This document shows positions 17,249-25,566 of a stretch of DNA of 64,000 bases, piece after piece. The stretch's first letter is position 1, and every line of letters begins with the position of its first letter. The translations under genes and the position numbers were made by a program. A model generated the notes under the pieces. The model worked only from the letters and a program-made list of their open reading frames with translations. It ran no database searches and was not told the DNA's origin. The DNA is taken from positions 1,674,001-1,738,000 of the forward strand of contig OY762959.1 in assembly GCA_963667205.1 (NCBI GenBank). The letters run 5' to 3'. This DNA is from CF-162 sp963667205. Its GTDB lineage: Bacteria; Chloroflexota; Dehalococcoidia; SM23-28-2; RBG-16-64-32.

Positions 17249-17257
17249 TGCTATTAT
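17249..17257 (+). promoter_or_regulatory. Extended -10 promoter of the copper module
   Basis: TGCTATTAT is an extended -10 element. The predicted start of transcription falls at the edge of the CsoR operator that follows at 17268. Confidence 0.55.
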
Positions 17258-17267
17258 GCAGGTGCAG

Positions 17268-17290
17268 ACCCCCACCGGGGGGGTATGGGT
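17268..17290. promoter_or_regulatory. CsoR-type operator
   Basis: A C5-ACC-G7 block followed by TATGGGT matches the ACCCC...GGGGTAT pattern of CsoR operators. It lies between the -10 element and the csoR start. A CsoR bound here would block transcription of csoR and the copper genes until copper is present. Confidence 0.65.
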
Positions 17291-17308
17291 AACCACAGGA
17301 GCAAGTAT

Positions 17309-17575
17309 ATGCAGCCAGAGAAGCAGCAGGACGTTCTCAAGCGGCTCGCCTTCATCGAGGGGCACCTGCAGGGCGTGCGACGCATGGTCGAGGAGGACAA
17401 ATACTGCGTCGACGTCCTCAAGCAGACGTTCGCCATCCGCCGCGCCATCGAGAAGATGGAGCAGATGATGCTGGACGGCCACCTCCACACGTGCGTCGTC
17501 GAGGGCATCAAGGACGGCCGCGATGACCAGGTGATCGACGAGCTGCTCGACCTTTACGAGCTGGCGAACCGCTAG
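17309..17575 (+). CDS. csoR: CsoR-family copper-sensing repressor
   Basis: An 88-residue all-helical DUF156 regulator. The Cys-His-Cys copper site is complete: Cys in DKYCVDVL, His in LDGHLH and Cys four residues on in HTCVVEG. This fits Cu(I) CsoR rather than the persulfide sensor CstR, which lacks the His. AGGAG lies 8 bases before the ATG at 17309; an in-frame TTG or GTG further up would add residues that are unlike the family. A CsoR operator lies in its promoter, and copA follows, so it is autoregulated and controls copper export. Confidence 0.88.
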   Translation: MQPEKQQDVLKRLAFIEGHLQGVRRMVEEDKYCVDVLKQTFAIRRAIEKMEQMMLDGHLHTCVVEGIKDGRDDQVIDELLDLYELANR

Positions 17576-17585
17576 GAGGACCACC

Positions 17586-18230
17586 TTGACCACTCACCCC
17601 CACGATCACGCCCCGAAGACAGACGGCGCGACCATCACCTGGTGGGCGCCCCTGTATGACGCCTGCACCTGGCTCGCCACCTTCGGCTCGATGCCCGGAG
17701 TTCGCAAGTCGACCGTGAAGACCGCACGCCTGAAGGCCGGTGAGTCGGTCTTGGACGTCGGCTGCGGTACCGGCGACCTGACGCTGCGGGCCGCCCGCAG
17801 GGTGGGCGCCGAAGGCCGCGCCGCCGGCATCGACGCCTCGCCCGACATGATCAAGATCGCGGCGCGCAAGGCGACGCAGAAGGGCCGCGATGTCGACTTC
17901 CGGGTGGCGGCAATCGAGGACCTGCCGTTCGCCGACGGTGAGTTCGATGCAGCGCTCAGCAGCTTCATGATCCACCACCTGCCGGACGACCTGAAGCTAC
18001 GCGGTCTGGCGGAGGTGCGGCGCGTGCTGAAGCCCGGTGGAAGGCTTGTCGCTGTCGACCTCAAGCCCGGCAAGGGCGTCGTTGGCTTCCTCTCCCACCT
18101 CATGGGCCACCGCCTGCCGGACGACTACGCAGAGCAGCTGCGGTCGATCATCAGCGAGGCTGGCTTCGAGGACGTTGAGGTGGTGGACGTGAAGAGCCCG
18201 TTGGCGCTCTTCATCCGCGCGGAGAAGTAG
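17586..18230 (+). CDS. Class I SAM methyltransferase in the copper operon
   Basis: A 214-residue UbiE-like methyltransferase: VLDVGCGTGDLTLRAA (about residues 56-71), acidic GIDASPDMI, then SSFMIHHLPDD and RRVLKPGGRLVAVDL. The N-terminus WWAPLYDACTW is typical of quinone or metalloid methyltransferase-like proteins. It starts with TTG, with AGGAGG 7 bases before it, and sits between csoR and copA with short gaps, so it is cotranscribed with copper genes. A methyltransferase in such an operon recurs in other bacteria but has no settled role. Confidence 0.78.
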   Translation: MTTHPHDHAPKTDGATITWWAPLYDACTWLATFGSMPGVRKSTVKTARLKAGESVLDVGCGTGDLTLRAARRVGAEGRAAGIDASPDMIKIAARKATQKGRDVDFRVAAIEDLPFADGEFDAALSSFMIHHLPDDLKLRGLAEVRRVLKPGGRLVAVDLKPGKGVVGFLSHLMGHRLPDDYAEQLRSIISEAGFEDVEVVDVKSPLALFIRAEK

Positions 18231-18236
18231 AGGACG

Positions 18237-20804
18237 ATGGCTGAAGCGAAGACTGATCGCAACGAGATCTCGATTCCCGTCGCCGGGATGACCTGCGCCG
18301 CCTGCGTGCGCCGCGTGGAGAGGACTCTCAGCAGCATGCCCGGAGTCGATGCCGCGACCGTCAACCTCAGCGCCGGCAAGGCGGGAGTTGTCTACGACCC
18401 GTCCGCCTGTGACGTGCTGGCGATGGCGCAGAGCATCGAGGAGATCGGCTACGAGGTGCCGGCCGCGAAGATCACCCTGCTGGTGCTCGGCATGACAGCC
18501 GGCCACTGCGAGCACGTCATCGGTCCCGCCGAGCGCAGCCTGTCCGGCGTGCGCGACATTACGTTCAACTTTGCGACAGACACGGTCACGGTCGACTTCC
18601 TCGACTCCGCCGTCTCCGCCGCCGAGATCAAGAAGACGATCCGCTCACTTGGCTACGAGGTGGAGGACCGCGGCGATGGCGAAGAAGGTGTCGACCGTGA
18701 GCGAAAGCTGCGCCAGGAGGAGATCCGCAGGCAAGCCCGCGCCATGCTCGTCGCCTGGCCGCTCGGTCTCGCCGTGATGCTCTTCACGTTCGCCAAGTTC
18801 GACCCGCTCGACAACTTCATGCCGCAGTGGCTCGGCGACAAGTACCTGCTCTTTGCCCTGACGACGCCGCTGGTTCTGGGGCCGGGCCGCCAGTTCTTCG
18901 TCCACTCCTGGAACGGCCTGCGTCGCGGCGTCACGGACATGAACCTGCTCTACGCCACCGGCATCGGCGCGGCTTACGGCATCGCCGTCGTCAACACCTT
19001 CTTTCCGGACGCCGGCTTCGGCGGCGAGCGCGCCACGTTCTACGAGGCGGCAGCGCTGCTGGTCGCCTTCATCGTGCTCGGCCGCTATCTGGAGGCGATT
19101 ACCCGCGGCCGCACGTCGGAGGCGATTCGCAAGCTGATGAAGCTGCGCCCGCGGCGGGCCACCGTCGTCCGCGACCGCGAGGAGCTTGAGATCCCGGCGG
19201 ACGAGGTCGAGCTCGGCGATGTCGTGGTCGTGCGGCCGGGCGATGCGATCCCGGTCGACGGCGTTGTCGTCTCTGGCTACTCGGCGGTGGACGAGTCCGT
19301 CGTCACCGGCGAGAGCATCCCGGTCGAGAAGCGCGAGGGCGACGAGGTGATCGCCGGCGCGATCAACAAGACGGGCGCCTTCCGCTTCGAGGCGATCCGC
19401 GTCGGCGCCGACACCGCGATCGCCCAGATCATCCGCCTCGTCGAGGAGGCGCAGACGACGAAGGCGCCGATCCAAGCGCTGGCCGATCGCGTCGCCGGCA
19501 ACTTCATCCTCGCCGTTCACGCACTGGCGCTGGCCGTCTTCCTCTTCTGGTTCTTCGCCGGCTACGACCTCTTCTTCGATGAAGGGACCCGCCTCGTCCT
19601 CACGCCCTACGAGCTGAGCGAGCTGGAGGTCTTCGGCTTCGCGCTGCTCGTCTCCGTGACGGTGCTCGTCATCTCCTGCCCCTGCGCCGTTGGCCTGGCG
19701 ACGCCGGCGGCGATGATGGCCGGCACGGGCAAGGGCGCGGAGTTCGGCATCCTCTTCAAAGGCGCCGCCGCCGTGGAGGCGACTGCCCGCGTGCGCACCG
19801 TCATCCTCGACAAGACCGGCACGCTCACGAAGGGCGAGCCGTCGGTCACCGATGTCACCTCCGATGCCGTGCTCTCCCTCGCGGCGTCCGTCGAGCGCGA
19901 CTCGGAACACCCCCTGGGCGAGGCGATCGTTCGCGGCGCCGGCGAGCGCGGCCTCTCCGTTCCAGAGCCCGGGGCCTTCGACTCGATCCCCGGCCAAGGC
20001 GTCGCGGCCACTGTCGACGGCGCGCCGGTGCTCCTGGGCAACCGCCGTTTGATGGCCGACCGGGGCGTCGATATCGCGTCGCTCCTGAGCGAGGCCGAGC
20101 GCCTGGAGGCCGAGGGCAAGACGGTGATGTTCGTCGCCAGAGACGGCACAGCCGCCGGCATCGTCGCCGTTGCGGACACGCTGAAGGAGACGTCTGAGCG
20201 CGCCGTGCGGGAGCTGAAGGCGCTGGGCCTCGAAGTGGCGATGATCACCGGCGACAACAAGCGCACCGCGGACGCGATCGGCGGCGTACTCGGGATCGAC
20301 CGCGTCCTCGCCGAGGTGCTGCCGGGCGACAAGGCTGCCGAGGTCAAGAAGCTGCAGGAGTCCGGCGAGGTCGTGGCGATGGTGGGCGACGGCGTCAACG
20401 ACGCGCCGGCACTGGCGCAGGCCGACGTCGGCATCGCGATCGGCAGCGGCGCGGACGTCGCGCGAGAGACGGGCAACGTGATCCTGGTCCGCGACGATAT
20501 CCTCGACGCGGTGGCGGCGGTGCAGGTGTCGCGGCAGACGATGCGGCTCGTGCGCCAGAACCTCGGCTGGGCGTTCGGCTACAACGCGGCGATGCTGCCG
20601 CTGGCGGCGGGCGTCCTCTACCCGTGGATCACGCAGATCGTGAGCCCGGAGCTGGCCGCGCTTCTCATGGCGTCGAGCAGCTTTTCGGTGACGATGAACA
20701 CGCTCCGCATGCGCGGCTACACGCCGCCGGTCAGGCGCGGGCCACCGTCCGCGCCCGCCGAGCGGGATGCCCGTGCGGAGCAGGCGATGGAGGCCACCGG
20801 ATGA
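18237..20804 (+). CDS. copA: Copper-exporting P1B-type ATPase
   Basis: An 855-residue Cu(I) efflux pump. The first HMA domain has intact GMTCAAC (C20, C23). The second reads GMTAGHC, so one cysteine of the pair is missing. Eight membrane helices follow, with the CPC metal gate at about 480-482, actuator TGES, phosphorylation DKTGT (D about 525), SEHPLGEA and GDGVNDAPA. The C-terminal cytosolic tail is Arg/Ala-rich. It starts 6 bases after the methyltransferase stop, and its TGA overlaps the next ATG. It is probably induced by copper through CsoR. Confidence 0.94.
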   Translation: MAEAKTDRNEISIPVAGMTCAACVRRVERTLSSMPGVDAATVNLSAGKAGVVYDPSACDVLAMAQSIEEIGYEVPAAKITLLVLGMTAGHCEHVIGPAERSLSGVRDITFNFATDTVTVDFLDSAVSAAEIKKTIRSLGYEVEDRGDGEEGVDRERKLRQEEIRRQARAMLVAWPLGLAVMLFTFAKFDPLDNFMPQWLGDKYLLFALTTPLVLGPGRQFFVHSWNGLRRGVTDMNLLYATGIGAAYGIAVVNTFFPDAGFGGERATFYEAAALLVAFIVLGRYLEAITRGRTSEAIRKLMKLRPRRATVVRDREELEIPADEVELGDVVVVRPGDAIPVDGVVVSGYSAVDESVVTGESIPVEKREGDEVIAGAINKTGAFRFEAIRVGADTAIAQIIRLVEEAQTTKAPIQALADRVAGNFILAVHALALAVFLFWFFAGYDLFFDEGTRLVLTPYELSELEVFGFALLVSVTVLVISCPCAVGLATPAAMMAGTGKGAEFGILFKGAAAVEATARVRTVILDKTGTLTKGEPSVTDVTSDAVLSLAASVERDSEHPLGEAIVRGAGERGLSVPEPGAFDSIPGQGVAATVDGAPVLLGNRRLMADRGVDIASLLSEAERLEAEGKTVMFVARDGTAAGIVAVADTLKETSERAVRELKALGLEVAMITGDNKRTADAIGGVLGIDRVLAEVLPGDKAAEVKKLQESGEVVAMVGDGVNDAPALAQADVGIAIGSGADVARETGNVILVRDDILDAVAAVQVSRQTMRLVRQNLGWAFGYNAAMLPLAAGVLYPWITQIVSPELAALLMASSSFSVTMNTLRMRGYTPPVRRGPPSAPAERDARAEQAMEATG

Positions 20805-21199
20805 AGGTAACCGCAGACAAGCTCAACACGGTATCGGCGGTCGTCTACACGGCGGGTGCGTCCCTCGCGGCGGCCGTCTTCTTCGGCGTGGCGGTCGCCG
20901 CCGACTACGGATGGGTGGCGCGCGTCGGCGGCGCGGGCTGGGTCTTCGCGCTGACGATGGTGATCCTGATGCCGACCGTGCCCTCGCTGCTGCGCGAGCG
21001 GGCGGGCGGGGAAACGTCTGAGGCAAGCGCTTCGGAGGACATCGCGTCAGAGCTCGTCAAGGACCCCGTCTGCGGTATGGAGATCGATTCGGCCGCCGCC
21101 GCCGGCTCCTCAGAGTACGAGGGGCAGACGCACTACTTCTGCAACCTCAACTGCAAGCAGTCGTTCGACGCCGAGCCCGCCCGGTACGCTGGAGTCTAG
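20801..21199 (+). CDS. Membrane protein with C-terminal YHS domain
   Basis: A 132-residue protein with two predicted membrane helices (about residues 12-30 and 40-58) and a cytosolic YHS domain: VKDPVCGMEIDSAAAAG and THYFCNLNCKQSFDAEPARY. YHS domains are short Cys-containing metal-binding modules, often fused to CopA. Here it is a separate gene overlapping the copA stop by ATGA, so it probably supplies or buffers copper for the pump. Confidence 0.8.
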   Translation: MKVTADKLNTVSAVVYTAGASLAAAVFFGVAVAADYGWVARVGGAGWVFALTMVILMPTVPSLLRERAGGETSEASASEDIASELVKDPVCGMEIDSAAAAGSSEYEGQTHYFCNLNCKQSFDAEPARYAGV

Positions 21200-21206
21200 G
21201 CTAACG

Positions 21207-21719
21207 ATGCGCCTCATCTACGAGACGCACTCAACGTCGACCGACAACGAGATCGCCGTGGCCTCCGGGCACAGCGACCCGGACCTCTCATCGGTCGGCG
21301 AACTCCAGGCGGCTCAGCTCGGTGAGCGCCGCGCCGGCGATCGGATCGCGGTCGTCTACTGCTCCGACCTGCTGCGCGCTCGCAGAACGGCAGAGATCGC
21401 CTTCGGTGATGGCGGCGTCCCGATAGTCGCTGATGCGCGCCTGCGTGAGTGCAACTTCGGCGAGATGAACGGACGCGCCGCAGACGAAGTGCACAGAGCG
21501 CGGGGAAACCACGTCACCAAGCCGTTTGCCGGCGGCGAAAGCTATGCCGACGTGGTCCGCAGAGTGAGATCGTTTCTGGAGGATGCATCCGGGCAACACG
21601 GTACTTCGACGTCGCTTGTGATCGCCCACCGCGCCCCGCACCATGCCTTCGAGCATCTGCTCAACCACCGCGACCTTGCGCAAGTCGTGAACGACGACTG
21701 GTTGTGGCAGCCCGGCTGA
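21207..21719 (+). CDS. Histidine phosphatase superfamily protein, T-H-S variant
   Basis: A 170-residue phosphoglycerate-mutase-like fold. The usual RHG catalytic motif is replaced by T-H-S (LIYETHSTSTDNE). The phospho-accepting His stays but the phosphate-binding Arg is gone. Other motifs remain: YCSDLLRARRTAEIA, LRECNFGEMNG, and IAHRAPHHA with the second His. I recall a subfamily with the same T-H-S start. The protein ends WQPG before a TGA; the next codons (VYEVS then TAG) match the expected tail, so the TGA appears to be a late Trp-to-stop change. It follows the YHS gene by 7 bases. Confidence 0.72.
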   Translation: MRLIYETHSTSTDNEIAVASGHSDPDLSSVGELQAAQLGERRAGDRIAVVYCSDLLRARRTAEIAFGDGGVPIVADARLRECNFGEMNGRAADEVHRARGNHVTKPFAGGESYADVVRRVRSFLEDASGQHGTSTSLVIAHRAPHHAFEHLLNHRDLAQVVNDDWLWQPG

Positions 21720-22173
21720 GTGTACGAGGTGAGCTAGTGCGAAACTCCAGATCGCCGGGATCGAAGCTGAGGCGGCGCTTCTCCTCGGCGCGCTCCCAGC
21801 CGTAGCGCCTGTAGAGCGCGTCGTGCGGCGTGTAGAGGCCCGAGATCGGCTGCCCGCGCTCCTTCATCAGCTCCAGCGACTGCCGCAGTAGCTTCGCGAC
21901 GTGACCTTGGCGGCGGTAGGCCGCCTGGCACGTCACCGGTGAGACGAGGGCGAAAGGCGTTTGCGCGCCGTGCATCAGCCGCGCCGAGGGGATCGAGCGC
22001 ACGGCGGCGATCGGCTTGCCGTCGTCGAAGGCGGCGAGCGTCCACTCCGGCTTCGTCAGCTTGCGCAGGTAGTTGCCGCCTTCCTGGTCCGGGCGGCCGT
22101 AGAAGGCAACGGTCTCCAGAGACGCCAGCGCGTCGAACTCGGAGTCCTTGATATGGCGGTACTCGATAGACAT
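21661..22173 (-). pseudogene. Eis-like GNAT acetyltransferase, C-terminally truncated
   Basis: The start MSIEYRHIKDSEFDALASL and the acetyl-CoA motif VTCQAAYRRQGHVAKLLRQS, then LYTPHDALYRRYGWE, identify an Eis-type N-acetyltransferase. Those proteins are about 400 residues; here recognisable sequence stops near residue 150. The remaining 20 or so residues are antisense of the neighbouring phosphatase gene. The middle GNAT repeat and the sterol-carrier-like C-terminus are absent. The start is chosen at 22173 because a GACAAT box ends 7 bases upstream. It is probably non-functional as an Eis enzyme. Confidence 0.7.
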
Positions 22174-22214
22174 CTCACGCATTGTCCCCGTGACCGACAG
22201 CGATGGCAAGCGTT

Positions 22215-22220
22215 TAGAAT
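22215..22220 (+). promoter_or_regulatory. -10 element, probable leaderless murT mRNA
   Basis: TAGAAT ends 7 bases before the GTG at 22228. The opposite strand has GACAAT 7 bases before the acetyltransferase start, so this 54-base gap holds two divergent leaderless promoters. Confidence 0.45.
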
Positions 22221-22227
22221 CTCAGAC

Positions 22228-23622
22228 GTGAGACTGACTGCCGCCATAATCGCCGCCCGCGCCGCCGCCGCGCTCAGCCGTGGTCTGCGTCGCGGTGGTG
22301 GCACCGCGCTCCCCGGCCTCGTCGCCGAGCGCCTCGACCCCAACCTCGTGAAGACGCTGGCCGGGCACCTGGGAAAGGGCAGCGCGCTCGTTACCGGCAC
22401 CAACGGCAAGACGACGACGGCGCGCCTGGTGCGGGGCATCTGCCGCGAGGCCGGCCTGCGGCCGGTGGCGAACCGCGAGGGCTCGAACATGATGCGCGGC
22501 ATCGCCGCCGCCCTCGCCGACTCGGCGAGCTGGGACGGCAGGTTCCGCGCCCGCGCCAGGCGGATCGGCATCTTCGAGGTGGACGAGGCGACGATGCCCC
22601 TCGTCGCCCGCGCCGTCGAGCCCCGCGCCGTCCTCTTCACGAACCTCTTCCGCGATCAACTCGACCGCTACGGCGAAGTCGAGACCGTTGCCACGCTCTG
22701 GCGGAAGGCCGTCGGCTCGTTCCCGGCCGAGGTGACGCTGGCGCTCAACGCCGACGATCCGGCCGTTGCCTCGCTCTCCGACGTCGCTCTGGGCCGGGTC
22801 GTCCTCTACGGCGTCGAGGACGAGGCGCAGGCCGGCGGGCCGCTGGAGCACGCCGCCGACGCACGCTGGTGCTACGCTTGCGGCGCCGAACTCGAGTACA
22901 CAGCCGTCTTCTACGGGCACCTCGGCCACTGGCGTTGCCCGGGCTGCAAGCGCTCGCGACCGGCGCCGGACGTAGCACTGTCATCGCTGACGACGGTGGA
23001 CGACGGGATGGACCTGACGCTGGCGACGCCCGCCGGCGAGGTCAGCGCGCGGCTGCCTCTCGCCGGCCTCTACAACGCCTACAACGCCGCCGCCGCCGCC
23101 GCCCTCGCTGTCGCGCTGGGGATCGAGTCTGGAGCGGTCGAGCGGGGGCTAGCCGGCGCCACCGCTGCCTTCGGACGCCAGGAGCGGCTCGTCGTTGACG
23201 GCCGCACTGTGCAGGTGATCCTCGCCAAGAACCCCGCCGGCGTCAACCAGGTGATTCGCACGATCACGGCCGACGGCGCCCCGAAGCACCTGGCCGTCTT
23301 CCTCAACGACGACATCGCCGACGGGCGGGACATCTCCTGGATCTGGGACGTCGACTTCGAGCTTCTGTCCGGCCACGTCGCTTCGCTCGTCGTATCGGGG
23401 CGTCGCGCGTGGGACATGGCGCTGCGGCTGAAGTACGCTGGTCTTGGTGAGCGCCCCGATGTGGAACACGGCGCCGCCCTGGCGCTGCGGCGGGCGATCG
23501 AGGCGACGCCGGAAGGCGGCACACTCCACGTGATCCCCACCTACACGGCGATGCTGGACGTGCGCAACATTCTCGGACGCTGGGCCGGGCGAGGCGCGTT
23601 CTGGGAGGGCGACGGGCGATGA
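22228..23622 (+). CDS. murT: Lipid II isoglutaminyl synthase, MurT subunit
   Basis: A 464-residue Mur-ligase-like protein (with the DUF1727 C-terminal domain) that activates the D-Glu of lipid II for amidation. The ATP loop is GTNGKTTTARLV near residue 55, followed by EVDEATMPLV and FTNLFRDQLDRYGE. A Cys4 zinc ribbon (CYACG and CPGCK, about residues 214-236) is inserted as in other MurT proteins, and AKNPAGVNQVIR marks DUF1727. The GTG start is preceded directly by TAGAAT. Its TGA overlaps the gatD ATG. Peptidoglycan amidation of this type is typical of Gram-positive-like envelopes. Confidence 0.9.
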   Translation: MRLTAAIIAARAAAALSRGLRRGGGTALPGLVAERLDPNLVKTLAGHLGKGSALVTGTNGKTTTARLVRGICREAGLRPVANREGSNMMRGIAAALADSASWDGRFRARARRIGIFEVDEATMPLVARAVEPRAVLFTNLFRDQLDRYGEVETVATLWRKAVGSFPAEVTLALNADDPAVASLSDVALGRVVLYGVEDEAQAGGPLEHAADARWCYACGAELEYTAVFYGHLGHWRCPGCKRSRPAPDVALSSLTTVDDGMDLTLATPAGEVSARLPLAGLYNAYNAAAAAALAVALGIESGAVERGLAGATAAFGRQERLVVDGRTVQVILAKNPAGVNQVIRTITADGAPKHLAVFLNDDIADGRDISWIWDVDFELLSGHVASLVVSGRRAWDMALRLKYAGLGERPDVEHGAALALRRAIEATPEGGTLHVIPTYTAMLDVRNILGRWAGRGAFWEGDGR

Positions 23623-24371
23623 GAGTGCGTCTGGCCCACCTCTATCCGAAGCTGATGAACATCTACGGTGACCGCGGCAACATCATGTGCCTCCAGCGCC
23701 GCTGCCGGGACCGTGAGATCGAGTTCGCGCTCGACGAGCTATCGATCGGCGACGCCTTCGATCCGGGAGCGTACGACCTCGTCTTCGTCGGCGGCGCGCA
23801 GGACGCTGAGCAGCGGCGCGTCGCGGACGACCTGCGCGAGGTCAAAAGCGAGGCGCTCCGAGAGTACGTCGAGGGCGGCGGGGCGATGCTGGCGGTCTGC
23901 GGCGGTTACCAGCTGATGGGCTCGTACTATCGCTCGGCGGATGGTGCCGAGCTCCCGGGCGCGGGCCTGCTCGACCTCTGGACGGAGCACCCGGGCGTGG
24001 ACGCCAGGCGCTTCATCGGCAACGTCGTCGTCGAGTGGGCGGGCGAGACGCTCGTCGGCTTCGAAAACCACGGCGGCCGGACGCACCTGGGTCCGCGGGT
24101 GCGTCCTCTCGGCGGCGTCGTGACGGGCCACGGCAACAACGGCGACGACGGCGGCGAGGGCGCGGTCTACCGCAACCTCTACGGCACGTACCTGCACGGC
24201 TCGCTCCTGCCCAAGAACCCGCTCTTCGCCGACCACCTCATCGCCCACGCGCTGAGGAAGCATAACGGCGACGTGCGACTGGCAGCGTTGGACGATATGG
24301 TAGAAGATCAGGCACACGCCGAGGCGCTGCGCCTGGCGACGAGGCGGAAGTTCATCCGCCGGGGAGGTTGA
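23619..24371 (+). CDS. gatD: Lipid II isoglutaminyl synthase, GatD glutaminase subunit
   Basis: A 250-residue class I glutamine amidotransferase that feeds ammonia to MurT. The nucleophile is in LAVCGGYQLMG (Cys about 94), and the His is in YGTYLHGSLLPKNP (about 190). N-terminal LYPKLMNIYGDRGN is typical of GatD/CobQ-like proteins. It overlaps murT by 4 bases. At the 3' end a strong GGGGAGG for the CopZ-like gene is embedded just before its stop, so that gene is in the same transcript. Confidence 0.9.
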   Translation: MRVRLAHLYPKLMNIYGDRGNIMCLQRRCRDREIEFALDELSIGDAFDPGAYDLVFVGGAQDAEQRRVADDLREVKSEALREYVEGGGAMLAVCGGYQLMGSYYRSADGAELPGAGLLDLWTEHPGVDARRFIGNVVVEWAGETLVGFENHGGRTHLGPRVRPLGGVVTGHGNNGDDGGEGAVYRNLYGTYLHGSLLPKNPLFADHLIAHALRKHNGDVRLAALDDMVEDQAHAEALRLATRRKFIRRGG

Positions 24372-24373
24372 CC

Positions 24374-24583
24374 ATGGAACGCGTGACCCTGGAGGCCCCG
24401 GACATCTCCTGCGATCACTGTATCCAGACCATACGGACCTCCCTGGAGAAGCTGGCCGGCGTGCAGTTCGTCTCCGGCGACCCGGACGGCAAGCGGGTCG
24501 TCGTCGAGTACGATCCCGGCGAGACGCTGCTGGCCGGCATCGAGGCGGCGTTGGAGGAAGAGGGCTATCCCGTCAAGAAGTAG
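24374..24583 (+). CDS. Heavy-metal-associated (CopZ-like) small protein
   Basis: A 69-residue ferredoxin-like HMA domain. The metal-binding motif is CDHC (ISCDHCIQTIRTSLE), rather than the common MTCxxC. The rest (GVQFVSGDPDGKRVVVEYDPG) is a standard beta-alpha-beta. It may be a copper chaperone for CopA, though it sits in the murT-gatD transcript and not in the copper operon. The ATG at 24374 has GGGGAGG 6 bases upstream. Confidence 0.75.
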   Translation: MERVTLEAPDISCDHCIQTIRTSLEKLAGVQFVSGDPDGKRVVVEYDPGETLLAGIEAALEEEGYPVKK

Positions 24584-24587
24584 GCGA

Positions 24588-25529
24588 ACGGTCCTCGGCC
24601 TCGCCGGCACGGCGGTCTTCGCGGCCGCCGTTTTCGTCTCGGCCGCCTGCGGTGGCGGCTCCGGCGCGGATGAGTCGACGCCGACGCCGACGCCCTCCGC
24701 CGGTCCCTCTTCGACGCCCACGGTCCGTCCGACCGTACCGCCGACGGCCACGCCCGGCGACGTCCAATACACGGTGGAGAGCGGCGACACGCTCGGCGCC
24801 ATCGCCGACAGCTTCGGTATCTCCGTCGAGACGCTGGCCTCGACCAACGGACTGACGCTGGACTCCGTGCTCTCCGTGGGGCAGGTGCTGCGCATCGTCG
24901 GGTCGGTTCTTGGCGCCACGGCAGCGCCGACGCTCGACCCCTCAGTCGAGTTCGATAACGCGGCAGGCACGGGCTGGCTGATCCCCGTTGAAGGCGCCTG
25001 CATCCCGATCGACGACAACCAGATGCCGAACGCGCCGCGCGAATACCGCAACGGCGTCCACGAGGGCGTCGACTTCTTCACCGACTTCGCCTGCGTCGAC
25101 GTCGAAATGGGGACGCAGGCGCTGGCGTCGAAGGCGGGCCGCGTGATCCGTGCCGACCACGTCTACAAGCCCCTCACGCAGATGGAGTTGGACGAGCTGC
25201 TGGCGAAAGTGACTGCCCAGGGCTCCAGCGACACCGCCACGCTCGATCGCTTCCGCGGGCGACAGGTCTGGATTGAGCACGGCGACGGCCTCGTCACGCG
25301 CTACTGCCACCTGGAGGAGGTCTCGGAGGACCTGCTCGTGGGCGCGAACGTGGAGCGGGGCGAGCTCATCGGGTTCATCGGCGACTCCGGCACGCCCGAG
25401 TCGGTCACGAACCCGGGCTTCGAGAACCACCTGCACTTCGAGCTGCGCATCGGGTCCTCGTTCCTGGGTGACGGTGCGCCGCCGGACGTAGTGCGCGCGC
25501 TCTACACGGACGCCTTTTTCGGGCAGTGA
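24588..25529 (+). CDS. LysM plus M23 peptidase lipoprotein, start unresolved
   Basis: A lipoprotein signal (VLGLAGTAVFAAAVFVSAAC) is followed by a Thr/Pro linker, a LysM domain (YTVESGDTLGAIADSFGIS...VGQVLRIV), and an M23 endopeptidase fold with HEGVDFF and the final HLHFELR. It should act on peptidoglycan at the outer face. The signal sequence is in frame with the rest, but no ATG, GTG or TTG exists in frame upstream of it. The coordinates given start at an ACG, so either a rare start or a lesion is involved. GTG 24774 would delete the signal and is unlikely. Confidence 0.72.
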   Translation, partial: TVLGLAGTAVFAAAVFVSAACGGGSGADESTPTPTPSAGPSSTPTVRPTVPPTATPGDVQYTVESGDTLGAIADSFGISVETLASTNGLTLDSVLSVGQVLRIVGSVLGATAAPTLDPSVEFDNAAGTGWLIPVEGACIPIDDNQMPNAPREYRNGVHEGVDFFTDFACVDVEMGTQALASKAGRVIRADHVYKPLTQMELDELLAKVTAQGSSDTATLDRFRGRQVWIEHGDGLVTRYCHLEEVSEDLLVGANVERGELIGFIGDSGTPESVTNPGFENHLHFELRIGSSFLGDGAPPDVVRALYTDAFFGQ

Positions 25530-25551
25530 TGCCCGCAGCGTCTCGGCGGCG

Positions 25552-25557
25552 TATCCT
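25552..25557 (+). promoter_or_regulatory. Possible -10 element before the thioredoxin-like gene
   Basis: TATCCT ends 9 bases before the ATG at 25567, again a near-leaderless arrangement. Confidence 0.3.
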
Positions 25558-25566
25558 TTACTGGCC

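Noticed and set aside
18645..19997. A 450-codon open frame antisense to copA
   Set aside because: It is the GC-skewed shadow of copA; the protein is Arg/Gly/Asp-rich with no domain, while the plus strand has every P-type ATPase motif.
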